From positions 1 to 64,000 of the forward strand of contig JAQWNF010000024.1 in the NCBI GenBank assembly GCA_029246415.1: a DNA stretch of 64,000 nucleotides. The letters are read 5' to 3'. Of this stretch, positions 43,539 to 53,147 are shown one piece after another. This stretch comes from Glaciecola sp. Its GTDB lineage: Bacteria; Pseudomonadota; Gammaproteobacteria; Enterobacterales; Alteromonadaceae. Position numbers and translations under genes: made by a program. Each line of letters begins with the position of its first letter. The first letter of the stretch is position 1. The notes under the pieces were generated by a model. The model saw nothing but the letters and a program-made list of their open reading frames with translations, was not told the origin of the DNA and did not search any database.

Positions 43539-44418
43539 TTTGTACGAAGAAGAACTCCACCCGACGCCACTAGGCGCAACGTGGCGCGAATTCAAACAGC
43601 GCCATGTCGCAGTATTTGGGTTAGTGATACTAACCGTGTTTATTGTGGTGGCGATTGCTGGCCCTTTGCTCAGCCCTTACGCGCCAACCACGCAACATAC
43701 CAATGCCCTGTTGATCCCACCTGCTTGGAATGACAATGGAAGTATTTTACATATATTGGGTACCGATGCGCTCGGTCGAGATATGCTTACGCGATTATTT
43801 TATGGTACACAAGTGACGCTTTTTTCCAGTATTGCAACCGTATTTATCGCTCTGAGCTTAGGTGTTGCAATGGGTGTTGTAGCAGGCATGTCAAAGGGGT
43901 TACGCTCAAGCTTTATCAATCATGTGTTAGATATTTTAATGCTGACACCGACATTGTTAATTGCGATTATTATTGTGGCAATTTTGGGTACCGGGTTAAC
44001 CAATGCCATGCTAGCGATTGGTTTGGCATTAGTGCCGCGGTTTGTGCATATGACACGCGATTTTGTTCGCGAAGAAATGAATAAAGATTACATCAAAACC
44101 GCACGATTAGATGGGGCGAATTTAACCCAAGTGTTTTTATTCAACATCCTACCGAATATGGTTGAGCTGTTAATTGTACAAGGGACACTAGCAATCTCAG
44201 TGGCAATCTTGGATATATCCGCGCTTGGATTTTTAAACCTTGGTGCGCAAACATTAATGCCAGAACTTGGCGTGATGATAGCTGATGGTTTATCTACAGT
44301 GTACATCGCACCTTGGAACATATTATTACCTGGGTTATCAATATTTTTAATGGTGCTTTCGATTAATATTGTCGGTGATGGATTGCGCTCAGCATTACGC
44401 AACAGGTTGACGCACTGA
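43525..44418 (+). CDS. sapC: SapC-type ABC permease
   Basis: A 297-residue DppC-family permease. An N-terminal helix (FGLVILTVFIVVAIAGPLLS) is followed by GTDALGRDMLTRLFYGTQVT, the OppC/DppC signature, and the EAA loop DYIKTARLDGANLTQVFLFN. ATG at 43525 overlaps the end of sapB by 14 bases; the frame opens nine codons earlier at 43498, but the start chosen matches SapC and has GAGATAGG above it. Confidence 0.9.
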   Translation: MLDANLYEEELHPTPLGATWREFKQRHVAVFGLVILTVFIVVAIAGPLLSPYAPTTQHTNALLIPPAWNDNGSILHILGTDALGRDMLTRLFYGTQVTLFSSIATVFIALSLGVAMGVVAGMSKGLRSSFINHVLDILMLTPTLLIAIIIVAILGTGLTNAMLAIGLALVPRFVHMTRDFVREEMNKDYIKTARLDGANLTQVFLFNILPNMVELLIVQGTLAISVAILDISALGFLNLGAQTLMPELGVMIADGLSTVYIAPWNILLPGLSIFLMVLSINIVGDGLRSALRNRLTH

Positions 44419-45413
44419 TGATTATTTTGGATATCAAAAATCTCACCCTAGAAATTGAAAGTAATGGGGTATTGATTAAGGCATTGGATAAGGTCAGCTT
44501 GACCATCCAAGAAAATGAAATTCGCGCTTTGGTTGGCGAGTCTGGCTCAGGCAAGAGCTTGATTGTTCGCGCCATCTCAGGCGCCCTACCGCCACAATGG
44601 ATAGTCACAGCGGATCGCTTAACATGGCGAGGCCAAAACCTAGTCAAAATGACCCGCGCGCAACGACAAGCCATTATGCGACGTGACATTGCGGTGATAT
44701 TCCAAGATCCTATGGCAGCACTTGATCCTTCGGCGAAACTAAAAGACCAAATGCTAGAAAGCGTACCCAGTGAGTTTATTGAAGGTCGTTACTCTTGGCA
44801 ACGATACGCGTCAAGGCTGAGTATTTCCCATAAAATACTGCACAAAGTCGGTATTCAAAACATCGAAGCCTGTATTAATAAATATCCGCATGAGCTCTCA
44901 GCTGATATTTGCCAAAAATTTATGATTGCGATGGCATTAGTCTCGCAGCCAACATTATTAATTGCAGATGATCCCACACGAGGGATGGAGACCAATACCA
45001 AGAAACAAATCCTCGCGTTGTTTACCCGATTAAACAAAACCCGCAACTTGAGCATTTTGTTTGTGAGTCACGATTTATTGGCGATTTCTGCTATGGCACA
45101 TTCAATGACGGTTTTATATTGTGGGCAAACAGTCGAATCGGGAAAAATGAAAGCAATGCGCCGCCGTCCATTACACCCTTACACTAAAGCATTAATGGAT
45201 AGTGCGCCCAGCTTTAGCCCTGACTTGAAACCTAAATCGATGTTAGTGGCACTGGATGGCACCATCCCAACCCTACAGCATTTACCTATTGGCTGTCGCT
45301 TAGGCCCTCGTTGCCCTCGTGCTGCCAAAGAATGTGTGCAAATGCCAATCGAGCGCTCGATAAACCAACACACCTATCGTTGCCATTACCCCATGCATGT
45401 GGAGTCAGTATGA
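44418..45413 (+). CDS. sapD: SapD-type ABC ATPase with atypical ATP-site residues
   Basis: A 331-residue ATPase of the Opp/Dpp family. Walker A GESGSGKS and the Q-loop FQDPMAALDP are normal. The signature motif is degenerate (HELSADICQKFMIA instead of LSGGQ), and the Walker B ends IADDPTRGME: Asp185 stands where a catalytic Glu is usual. E. coli SapD also has a weak signature but keeps ADEP. With SapF carrying normal motifs, one active and one degenerate site are expected. It overlaps sapC (TGATG) and sapF (ATGA). The C-terminal oligopeptide-type extension CRLGPRCPRAAKECVQ is present. Confidence 0.9.
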   Translation: MIILDIKNLTLEIESNGVLIKALDKVSLTIQENEIRALVGESGSGKSLIVRAISGALPPQWIVTADRLTWRGQNLVKMTRAQRQAIMRRDIAVIFQDPMAALDPSAKLKDQMLESVPSEFIEGRYSWQRYASRLSISHKILHKVGIQNIEACINKYPHELSADICQKFMIAMALVSQPTLLIADDPTRGMETNTKKQILALFTRLNKTRNLSILFVSHDLLAISAMAHSMTVLYCGQTVESGKMKAMRRRPLHPYTKALMDSAPSFSPDLKPKSMLVALDGTIPTLQHLPIGCRLGPRCPRAAKECVQMPIERSINQHTYRCHYPMHVESV

Positions 45414-46189
45414 CGCCGTTATTAAGTATTCAACAACTGACCTATAACCCACCTAAACGTTGGGAGTTTTTGAGTCCTCGGTCTGAGTTTGTATTAGGTC
45501 CAGTTGACTTACATGTACACGAAAGTGAGACGCTAGCGATTATCGGTAGTAATGACTCAGGTAAATCCCTATTGGCTAAACTCATTGCCGGGGCGGTCAA
45601 ACCTACCTCAGGTGAGATACTCCTCAATGGCCAACCGATAGGTACACATCAATCTAAAGCCCGTGCTAATAATATCCGTATGGTGTTTCGTCATTCTGCC
45701 GAATCATTAAATCCTGGTATTTCAATTGGTTCGATGCTGGATGAGCCACTGCGCTTAAACACCCAGTTGAGCCCTGCGATGCGCTTAGAAAAGGTGATGC
45801 AAACATTATCTTTGGTGGGGTTGATGCCTGATTATTATTATTTTTATAAACACATGCTCTCGGATGGCCAGCAGCAGCGTGTAGCGTTGGCTAGAGCGTT
45901 GATCCTTGATCCACAAGTGATAGTCGCCGATGAGCCTTTTGCCGCCTTAGATCCATCTGTACGCTCACAGACCGTAAATCTATTACTCAAGCTCCAAGCT
46001 GAACTGGGTTTGGCGTTTATCTTTATTTCACACAACTTGGGCATCGTCAGACACATGGCAGATCGCACTATTGTGATGAGTAATGGTCAGATTGTTGAGA
46101 GTAACCTCACCCAAACACTCTTTACCGCCCCTGAGCATCCAAGTGCACAAAAGCTAATACATGCGCATAACTCGATGTTGAAGTTGTGA
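45410..46189 (+). CDS. sapF: SapF-type ABC ATPase
   Basis: A 259-residue ATPase with Walker A GSNDSGKSLLAKLIAG, signature MLSDGQQQRVALARAL, Walker B VIVADEPFAALDPS and the H-loop ISHNLGIVRHMADR. It completes the pair with SapD and is the last gene of the operon. ATG at 45410 overlaps the sapD stop; the longer frame from 45311 reads inside sapD. A strong hairpin follows. Confidence 0.92.
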   Translation: MTPLLSIQQLTYNPPKRWEFLSPRSEFVLGPVDLHVHESETLAIIGSNDSGKSLLAKLIAGAVKPTSGEILLNGQPIGTHQSKARANNIRMVFRHSAESLNPGISIGSMLDEPLRLNTQLSPAMRLEKVMQTLSLVGLMPDYYYFYKHMLSDGQQQRVALARALILDPQVIVADEPFAALDPSVRSQTVNLLLKLQAELGLAFIFISHNLGIVRHMADRTIVMSNGQIVESNLTQTLFTAPEHPSAQKLIHAHNSMLKL

Positions 46190-46224
46190 TAATACTTCAT
46201 TACTGAGCGGAATGACGTTGTAAC

Positions 46225-46260
46225 AATAAACACCTAACAAAATTTCGTCAGGTGTTTATT
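46225..46260. terminator. Terminator between sapF and oadB
   Basis: A perfect 11-base stem AATAAACACCT/AGGTGTTTATT with a 14-base loop lies between the convergent stops of sapF (46189) and oadB (46277). A/T-rich outer arms could serve either direction. Confidence 0.7.
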
Positions 46261-46276
46261 AGAGTAATAGAAGGGT

Positions 46277-47407
46277 TTAACCAACTAACGCCAGTAAGAT
46301 ACCCGCAGCAACAGCCGATCCAAGTACACCCGCCACGTTTGGACCCATAGCGTGCATTAACAAGAAGTTATGCGGATTAGCTTCAAGACCAACCTTATTG
46401 ACCACTCGCGCAGCCATAGGGACTGCTGAGACCCCTGCCGCACCAATTAATGGGTTGATAGGTTCTTTACTGAACTTACCTAAGATTTTAGCCATGATTA
46501 CACCAGCAGCGGTACCAATTGAGAACGCTACGGCGCCTAAACCTAAGATACCTAAAGTTTCAACGGTTAAAAACGCTTCTGAAGATAGTTTAGAGCCGAC
46601 GGCTAAGCCTAAGAAGATCGTGACGATATTAATCAGTTCGTTTTGAGCAGTGTTACTCAAACGGTCGACCACACCTGATTCTTTCATCAAGTTACCTAAG
46701 CAGAACATACCGACTAATGGCGTTGCACTTGGCAATACCAAAATAGTCAAAAACAATACCGCTAATGGAAAAATGATTTTTTCACGTTTAGAGACGACAC
46801 GTAATTGGTTCATTTTGATTTCGCGCTCTTCAGGCGTCGTCAATGCTTTCATAATCGGTGGCTGGATAATCGGTACTAGCGCCATATATGAATAAGCAGC
46901 AACAGCTATCGCCCCTAACAGCTCAGGTGCTAGCTTAGATGCTAAGAAAATCGCAGTCGGGCCATCTGCCCCGCCGATAATCGCAATCGCAGCCGCGTCT
47001 TGTAAACTAAACTCAAAGCCCGGTACGGCATTTAACGCAATCGCACCAAACAACGTAGCAAAAATACCAAATTGCGCAGCAGCACCCAATAACAAGGTAC
47101 GAGGGTTAGCAATCAGTGCGCCAAAATCGGTCATTGCGCCTACCCCCATGAAGATCAATAACGGAAATATCCCAGTATCAACCCCAACATAGTAGATGTA
47201 ATGCAACAAGCCGCCGACTTCGCTAAAGCCAGCTAATGGAATGTTAGTTAACAATGCACCAAAGCCAATTGGTAAAAGCAATAATGGCTCAAACTTTTTA
47301 ACAATAGCTAAATACAGTAGACCAAAGCCTACCAACATCATGATTATTTGCCCCATTTCAAAATGAGGTATGGCAGTTGATTGCCATAAGATTTGCAGTT
47401 TTTCCAT
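46277..47407 (-). CDS. oadB: Oxaloacetate decarboxylase beta subunit (Na+ pump)
   Basis: Integral membrane decarboxylase of 376 residues. It decarboxylates carboxybiotin and pumps sodium out of the cell. Many hydrophobic segments; the conserved [20 protein letters not shown] carries the aspartate of the sodium site, and SPLVGA-like [19 protein letters not shown] is characteristic. It lies 4 bases below oadA. Order oadG-oadA-oadB on the minus strand is the classical operon. Confidence 0.95.
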   Translation of the reverse strand: MEKLQILWQSTAIPHFEMGQIIMMLVGFGLLYLAIVKKFEPLLLLPIGFGALLTNIPLAGFSEVGGLLHYIYYVGVDTGIFPLLIFMGVGAMTDFGALIANPRTLLLGAAAQFGIFATLFGAIALNAVPGFEFSLQDAAAIAIIGGADGPTAIFLASKLAPELLGAIAVAAYSYMALVPIIQPPIMKALTTPEEREIKMNQLRVVSKREKIIFPLAVLFLTILVLPSATPLVGMFCLGNLMKESGVVDRLSNTAQNELINIVTIFLGLAVGSKLSSEAFLTVETLGILGLGAVAFSIGTAAGVIMAKILGKFSKEPINPLIGAAGVSAVPMAARVVNKVGLEANPHNFLLMHAMGPNVAGVLGSAVAAGILLALVG

Positions 47408-47411
47408 GATG

Positions 47412-49208
47412 TTATCCTAGAGTAATGAGGGCTTGACCTGCTTGCACGGCATCCCCTTCACCCACTTCAATAGCGCTGATCACACCGCTGTATTGAGAGC
47501 GTACTTCGGTTTCCATCTTCATCGCTTCCATGATCATGACAACATCACCGTCATTAACTTGGTCACCCACACGCACTAGTAACTTAAAGATGTTACCAGA
47601 AAGCGGCGCATTGATAGATTCGCTCGCACCACTGCTTGCAGCAGGCGCTGCACTTGTAGCCACACCACCGGCATCAATTGCCGTAGCGTTAACGGGTTGT
47701 GCATCAGTTAATTGACCATCTGGTGCGACAGTAACCGCATACTCAGTACCATTCACACGGACACTGTAATGTTCTTCACCGGTGGCTGCTTGAACTGTGC
47801 CTGCTGGCGTTTCAACCGGTGCAACAGGTGCTGGCTCAAATGCGTCTGGATTGGTGCGATTTTTAATGAATTTGAAACCAACTTGTGGGAATAACGCGTA
47901 CGTTAATACATCATCGACTTTTTGTTCCGCTAACGTGGCATTTTCAGCAGCGACGAGTTCGTCTAATTCTGCTTCTAATACAGCAAGTTCAGGCGCTAAT
48001 ACATCAGCAGGACGACAAGTAATAGGTTTATCATCGCCAAGTACTTTGGCTTGTAACTCGGCATTAACTGGCGCAGCAGTCGCGCCGTATTCGCCTTTTA
48101 AGACACCAGCAGTTTCTTTGGTGATGGACTTATAACGTTCGCCAGTCAAAACATTGATGACCGCCTGAGTACCCACAATTTGAGAAGTCGGCGTGACTAA
48201 TGGGATAAAACCAAGATCTTCGCGTACGCGAGGGATCTCTTTAAGCACTTCATCCATTTTATCGGCTGCGTTTTGCTCGCGTAATTGGCTTTCCATGTTA
48301 GTCAACATGCCACCAGGAACTTGCGCAGTTAAGATACGCGCATCGACACCTTTTAAGGCACCTTCAAACGCTGAGTATTTTTTACGTACTTCTCTAAAAT
48401 AAGAAGCAATCGGCTCTAGACCTTCTAAATCTATGCCGGTATCGCGATCGGTACCTTCAACGATTGAAACCATAGTTTCAGTAGCAGTGTGACCATAAGT
48501 CATACTCATACTAGAAATCGCAGTATCTAACATATCAATGCCAGCATCGACTGCCATTTGATAGGTTGCAGTCGATAAACCAGTTGTTGCGTGACATTGC
48601 ATCGCAATAGGCACATTGACGGTTTTCTTTAATTCGGTGATCAGCTCTTTACAATCATACGGCTTTAATAAGCCCGCCATATCTTTGATGCAGATTGAGT
48701 GAACCCCCATATCTTCAAGGCGTTTAGCCATGTCTAACCACAATCCTAGGTTATGAACAGGGCTAACTGTATAAGAAATCGTACCTTGTGCATGTGCACC
48801 GACTTCAATCGCAGAATTAATCGCGGTTTCTAAATTACGTACATCGTTCATCGCATCAAAAATACGGAATACGTCGACACCATTGGTGTGTGCACGTTCA
48901 ACGAATTTTGCCACAACATCATCTGCATAATGACGGTAGCCTAATAGATTTTGGCCACGTAACAACATTTGATGCTTGGTATTAGGCATGGCAGCTTTTA
49001 ACTGACGGATGCGATCCCACGGATCTTCACCTAAATAACGAATACAACTATCAAAAGTTGCCCCACCCCAAGATTCTACGGACCAGTATCCTACTTTATC
49101 TAGCTCAGCGGCAATCGGTAACATATCGTCGATACGCATACGCGTAGCTAACAAAGACTGATGGGCATCACGTAAGACTAGCTCAGTTAACGCTAATGGT
49201 TTAGTCAT
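47412..49208 (-). CDS. oadA: Oxaloacetate decarboxylase alpha subunit (biotin protein)
   Basis: Carboxyltransferase of 598 residues: TIM-barrel with [20 protein letters not shown] at the N-terminus, metal-binding [10 protein letters not shown], a PYC_OADA helical domain, an alanine/threonine/proline-rich linker and the C-terminal biotinyl domain with EAMKMET, biotinylated Lys564. It moves the carboxyl of oxaloacetate to biotin for decarboxylation by OadB, generating a sodium gradient. It is 11 bases below oadG. Confidence 0.95.
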   Translation of the reverse strand: MTKPLALTELVLRDAHQSLLATRMRIDDMLPIAAELDKVGYWSVESWGGATFDSCIRYLGEDPWDRIRQLKAAMPNTKHQMLLRGQNLLGYRHYADDVVAKFVERAHTNGVDVFRIFDAMNDVRNLETAINSAIEVGAHAQGTISYTVSPVHNLGLWLDMAKRLEDMGVHSICIKDMAGLLKPYDCKELITELKKTVNVPIAMQCHATTGLSTATYQMAVDAGIDMLDTAISSMSMTYGHTATETMVSIVEGTDRDTGIDLEGLEPIASYFREVRKKYSAFEGALKGVDARILTAQVPGGMLTNMESQLREQNAADKMDEVLKEIPRVREDLGFIPLVTPTSQIVGTQAVINVLTGERYKSITKETAGVLKGEYGATAAPVNAELQAKVLGDDKPITCRPADVLAPELAVLEAELDELVAAENATLAEQKVDDVLTYALFPQVGFKFIKNRTNPDAFEPAPVAPVETPAGTVQAATGEEHYSVRVNGTEYAVTVAPDGQLTDAQPVNATAIDAGGVATSAAPAASSGASESINAPLSGNIFKLLVRVGDQVNDGDVVMIMEAMKMETEVRSQYSGVISAIEVGEGDAVQAGQALITLG

Positions 49209-49219
49209 GATAGTGGTTC

Positions 49220-49516
49220 CTACTTAGATGGTGGCTGATTGCCCTGCCGATAGGCAGACACAGCGTGAGTGATTGCAGTAATCACATCTTGTTGATTGGT
49301 GACAGCATGATTTGCTGAATGATTTGCTGACGCGGCAGGCGCTCGACGCGGCGTCGCATAAGTGGTTGCAGCAGGCTCAGGAAAGGCCTCAACAAACTTG
49401 GCAATGAGTTTCACACTGACAATCAACACACTTAAAAAAATAAACACGCTAGACATACCGACCACTAAAAGTGAGCCAGCCTCAAGCAACTGTTCAGATA
49501 TAGATGGTGTATTCAT
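49220..49516 (-). CDS. oadG: Oxaloacetate decarboxylase gamma subunit
   Basis: A 98-residue subunit with one membrane helix ([20 protein letters not shown]) and a hydrophilic tail that binds zinc and OadA. ATG at 49516 is chosen because GGAG lies nine bases before it; the frame opens further upstream at 49588. First gene of the oad operon. Confidence 0.9.
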   Translation of the reverse strand: MNTPSISEQLLEAGSLLVVGMSSVFIFLSVLIVSVKLIAKFVEAFPEPAATTYATPRRAPAASANHSANHAVTNQQDVITAITHAVSAYRQGNQPPSK

Positions 49517-49866
49517 AATACACTCCACATTATTTTGGTGCGTACTTTGTACCAATCTATGAATAAAAACACAATGTTTTTTTACCAATTTGCTACTTTT
49601 TGATGAGTTTACATTCGCTGAAGAATTGTTATCAAGGTGTAAAAAATCACAACTTAAAAATAAAAAACACTATAAAACAAACAGATAGAGATTATTAGAT
49701 ATTTCTATAGATAAAACACATAAATGGTAAGACCAATTTACTATTATGCGGAAATTGTGCATAAATAATCACTTTAATTAGGTAAATATTAGACGATATT
49801 TTGTGGAATGCGAGTTTGTTGGGTAATATTGTTGGGTTAAAGCTGGATCTTGGGGAATGGGACACA
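49517..49866. other. Intergenic region above oadG and below the pilin-like gene
   Basis: 350 bases without a convincing gene. It must hold the oad promoter. TGTGATTTTTTACACC near 49639-49654 (minus strand) is a half-match to the CRP site TGTGA-N6-TCACA, but no strong -35/-10 pair was found. The stretch is AT-rich. Confidence 0.3.
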
Positions 49867-49895
49867 AAAACGGCGCTCTAGTTGAGCGCCGTTTT
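49867..49895 (-). terminator. Intrinsic terminator of the usher/chaperone/pilin operon
   Basis: The stem AAAACGGCGCTC with GAGCGCCGTTTT around TAGTT lies 24 bases below the stop of the last gene (49919) on the minus strand. Confidence 0.9.
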
Positions 49896-49918
49896 CGTAT
49901 AATTAGGATACTACGAGT

Positions 49919-50536
49919 CTAGTAATCTACTTTTACAGCGTAAGTACCTGAGTATATACCATCAGTATATTCTTTATCTTTACCAGAAATCGCTAATTGA
50001 CCACCAACATTAAAGCTAATGACGCCATTTTCGTCAGAAGTAATGGTCCCTACGCCAGAAGTCAAAGTCACATTAGCAGTTTTACCCACTTCTCTTAATG
50101 TAAAAGCACTTAAAGAAAATTCTCCCGCTGCAGTATTGCCATTACTGGCTTTTAACGATACAGCGGTTGTGGGTAAGGTGATTTTCATACCTGTAAAACT
50201 AGCTACATTACTAACATCAAATGTAGCTGGCGTTCCCGCAGTAATTTGGTTCAATGTACCTAAATTTGCATCACCATCAGCTGAATCAGTTGTACCGTCT
50301 GGATTAATGGTAATTGTTGGGTTATAAGTTTCACTACCCGAAGTAGTAACTGGATCAGCTGACGCTTTGACTGCTGTTACAACACCAAAACTAAGCTGTG
50401 TCGTTTCAACTAAATCAAAAGCATTTTGAACTGTGACACTCGCTGTACCGTTAATTGACTCTTCAGCAAATGTTGGCGCGCTAATAAGGGTTGTTGTCGC
50501 CAATAAAGCGAACATAATTTTATTACGTTTTAACAT
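49919..50536 (-). CDS. DUF4402-type major pilin-like subunit
   Basis: A 205-residue exported protein with a signal peptide ending ISAPTFA. The mature part has the DUF4402 pattern: TASVTVQNAFDLVETTQLSFG near the start, GTPATFDVSNVASFTGMKI in the middle, and a closing beta-strand IYSGTYAVKVDY with the penultimate aromatic/hydrophobic pattern of pilins handled by chaperones. No cysteines. It is last of a five-gene operon with a chaperone, an usher and a related smaller subunit, so it is most likely the main fibre subunit. A terminator follows. A 222-base gap separates it from the chaperone gene and may hold an extra promoter. Confidence 0.7.
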   Translation of the reverse strand: MLKRNKIMFALLATTTLISAPTFAEESINGTASVTVQNAFDLVETTQLSFGVVTAVKASADPVTTSGSETYNPTITINPDGTTDSADGDANLGTLNQITAGTPATFDVSNVASFTGMKITLPTTAVSLKASNGNTAAGEFSLSAFTLREVGKTANVTLTSGVGTITSDENGVISFNVGGQLAISGKDKEYTDGIYSGTYAVKVDY

Positions 50537-50758
50537 GGAAATCTCCGTATATTTTAAACTTGTCCATTACATCATTGACGCCACCATTAGCGTGAAATCA
50601 GTACTGTCGAGACCACTTTGTTTAGTTTGTCATCTCGCCAAATAGTGAGGTTTTATTCTGCCTACAACAACTTATCGACGAGATGCAAATTTACTAAAAC
50701 ATTTTTTTCAAAAAATCCATAATTAATTAAAAACGCCCTTTATTAACAATAAAAAATA

Positions 50759-51595
50759 CTATTGAAGTGTCACTTCTTTTTGAGCTAATACTTGCCCACT
50801 GAATTCTTTTTTGCCCTCGAAAACGACTGTTAAACTACCCTTGCTATTCTCTGGAATGGGCGTGTGCCAAATCAATTCTTTTGTTTGTGTTGGACTATCA
50901 TTATAAAAACTAAAATCATTTAATGTACCAACATTGATCGAGTTATTACTTCCAAAAGGTATGTAATAAGCATTTAGGCTTCCAGTACTACTAATATTAC
51001 CTTTTTGAGATAGTTTCACTAGTAACTGACGCATATTGGGCTTTTCTGGTACTGGATTGATCACCACTTCCTCTATCTGCGTTTCGATACTTGCTTCTCC
51101 ATTACGTAGTAGCACTGGAACAGAATAGCTCATCAATAAATTCAACTTCATCAACATACCTTTACTTGGTGAGCGGTTATCATTGCTGCGATCTATAGGG
51201 AGTGCGGTAAACAATAGATGTGAACGATATTCTTGTTCAGGCATATTGGCTTTTCTTCGCGCCAATACTTTTACGACTTGACGCTCTCCGGGCCCTAAAG
51301 TGACTTGACGAGGGGTGAAACGCAGGTATGGGCTGGCAATTGGAAAACTTTGCTTTTCTTCATCAGTTAGCATCACGTAGTTGCCATTCTCATCTACGCG
51401 CTTCTCTTCCCAACCCATACGGTAACTTTTAGTTTCGTTACCTGAGTTGATTAAAGTGATAGATTGCACACGCTCTCTGTCACTAAACGCTACGCGAGTA
51501 GGCGAGATCAACAAGTTTGCTAATGCCGTATCACTGAATACGAACATCGCCAATAACGCACACGTGCTTTGTTTCAATAGTAAAGGTAATTTCAT
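50759..51595 (-). CDS. PapD-like periplasmic pilus chaperone
   Basis: A 278-residue protein with a signal peptide ending SDTALA. The first Ig-like domain contains LLISPTRVAFSDRERVQSIT, YLRFTPRQVTLGPGERQVVK and EYRSHLLFTALPI, and the second begins near VVINPVPEKPNMRQ. Arg and Lys expected to anchor the subunit C-terminus are present in this pattern (RxAF and KV). It is longer than FimC/PapD (about 230), partly from the second domain. It should deliver the two DUF4402-like subunits to the usher. Confidence 0.85.
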   Translation of the reverse strand: MKLPLLLKQSTCALLAMFVFSDTALANLLISPTRVAFSDRERVQSITLINSGNETKSYRMGWEEKRVDENGNYVMLTDEEKQSFPIASPYLRFTPRQVTLGPGERQVVKVLARRKANMPEQEYRSHLLFTALPIDRSNDNRSPSKGMLMKLNLLMSYSVPVLLRNGEASIETQIEEVVINPVPEKPNMRQLLVKLSQKGNISSTGSLNAYYIPFGSNNSINVGTLNDFSFYNDSPTQTKELIWHTPIPENSKGSLTVVFEGKKEFSGQVLAQKEVTLQ

Positions 51596-51652
51596 GGTGT
51601 TTCTTCCTTGATTAAAATTTCTGTATCAATATTCTTATTTAATGTTTATAAA

Positions 51653-52123
51653 TTAATAACTAACAGTTAACTTGAGTTGGTGTGTGTAGGTAGTGTCAAC
51701 AAAGTGATTCACACCAGAACCTGATGTCGTCAGCTTACCGCCAAATGGGACCACCGCGCTCCCATCGCTCTCTGTATATATCCGCTGAGTGACGTGAATT
51801 TGTTCTAGCGTGAAAACTTCACTCGAATATTTTTCAGCAAACGATTGTCCTTGTAAGATATGCGGTGTGATATGTAATTCGACATGTTGATAAAAGTCAG
51901 TCAATTCCATCACGCCTACCTCACCTACCGAGATAATATGAATATTATTCGACGAGCTAACTTGTCCGTACTGATTAATATTAATAAATCCAGGTGTATT
52001 ATTATTGGCGATGACAATATTCCCCATGCTTAATGGTTGTATTAGTTCTATTTCTTGCCCATCTGCAACCGACAAGTTTACCAGTAGAAGGCTTACTGCA
52101 AATACATCACGATAGAGACCCAC
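51653..52123 (-). CDS. Smaller DUF4402-like subunit, possible tip or base pilin
   Basis: A 156-residue exported protein. The start is GTG at 52123 with a strong AGGAGG six bases above. The signal peptide runs to about VADGQ. The mature protein contains QPLSMGNIVIANN and ends YTHQLKLTVSY, paralleling the LSFG and YAVKVDY blocks of the 205-residue subunit, so it is a diverged relative. It lies between the SPOR lipoprotein and the chaperone. Role as a tip, base or minor subunit is inferred. Confidence 0.6.
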   Translation of the reverse strand: MGLYRDVFAVSLLLVNLSVADGQEIELIQPLSMGNIVIANNNTPGFININQYGQVSSSNNIHIISVGEVGVMELTDFYQHVELHITPHILQGQSFAEKYSSEVFTLEQIHVTQRIYTESDGSAVVPFGGKLTTSGSGVNHFVDTTYTHQLKLTVSY

Positions 52124-52140
52124 GTTATCCCCTCCTATAT

Positions 52141-53136
52141 TTATAATGCTTCACCACTAAAATCCGTTACTCTGCAGTATTGTTTATTTTGGCGCACTTG
52201 TTGGCAAAATGCTTTAGCACCTAACTTGGTATCGTAAGGACCAACTCGTAAGCTATAAAACACCTGATTTTGAACGGCGACTTGTTTTACCACTGCCCCC
52301 TTATTACAGATAAATGGGTATTTTTTCGCTACATCATCCCACGCTTTAGTCAAAAAGCTCTCTTGCTTAAACGATGAAACATTTACGCCATATACACTTT
52401 TATCAGGTGCGACTTCTGTGGGTCTACACTCTTGATATGCTCGTTCAATAATATCTTTTGCGATGAGCTGCGTTTGTTCGCCACCTATATCTTGTGAGCG
52501 TGCAGTATTTTGTTCAGATACTGTTGAAGATTTAAAAGCATTAGCCACTGGACTTCCTGCTGCAGCCGCTTGTAAACCTACAGTTTGTACTTTTACCTGA
52601 TTGATTGGTTTTATGGGAGGTACGACCTTAGCGACGATAGTTTCTGGTGAGTTCGGTTCTGTTATAGCATTCGTACTGGGAGTATTTATAGTGGGAGTAA
52701 CAGCGGGTACCAGCTCTTCGCTCATATCTGATTCAGCAACAATACTGGTATCTGACGCCACACTATTTAACTCCACAGTATTATCAACCACGACAGGCTC
52801 AATGACTTCGCTTTCATCTAATGGTTTAACATCTGTTACTGGTTTAATTTCAGCTTTCGCTACTTGTACGCCATCATCATCTTGAAATCTTGCAATCTGG
52901 GTCACCAGTGTTCTTAGATCTGATTCAAGGGCCACTAATCGCTCAATCGCAGGGCGAGCAGCTTCATAATCAGCTATATGCGATTCAAGCTGTTCTTTCA
53001 TAATCTGTTGTTTAAGTGCAAGGTTTAACCCACCTTCAGCCGGTTTAGGTGTTGATTCGCATCCTGACATCGTCAACATGAGTAACATCAACGCCAACAA
53101 CCGACGTTGCCCAGCATTAAAAATATGAGTGTTCAT
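52141..53136 (-). CDS. Lipoprotein with a C-terminal SPOR domain, part of the usher cluster
   Basis: A lipoprotein of 331 residues from the ATG at 53136 (GAGGAAG eight bases above; an ATG at 53151 overlaps the usher stop). Lipobox TMSGC gives Cys26. A central proline/threonine/valine-rich region is low-complexity and probably unstructured. The last 85 residues (YGVNVSSFKQESFLTKAWDD ... FYSLRVGPYDTKLGAKAFCQ) are a SPOR-like fold, which binds denuded peptidoglycan glycan strands. It may anchor the outer-membrane assembly to the cell wall. A SPOR protein inside a chaperone-usher operon is unusual. Confidence 0.72.
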   Translation of the reverse strand: MNTHIFNAGQRRLLALMLLMLTMSGCESTPKPAEGGLNLALKQQIMKEQLESHIADYEAARPAIERLVALESDLRTLVTQIARFQDDDGVQVAKAEIKPVTDVKPLDESEVIEPVVVDNTVELNSVASDTSIVAESDMSEELVPAVTPTINTPSTNAITEPNSPETIVAKVVPPIKPINQVKVQTVGLQAAAAGSPVANAFKSSTVSEQNTARSQDIGGEQTQLIAKDIIERAYQECRPTEVAPDKSVYGVNVSSFKQESFLTKAWDDVAKKYPFICNKGAVVKQVAVQNQVFYSLRVGPYDTKLGAKAFCQQVRQNKQYCRVTDFSGEAL

Positions 53137-53147
53137 CGTTTTCTTCC

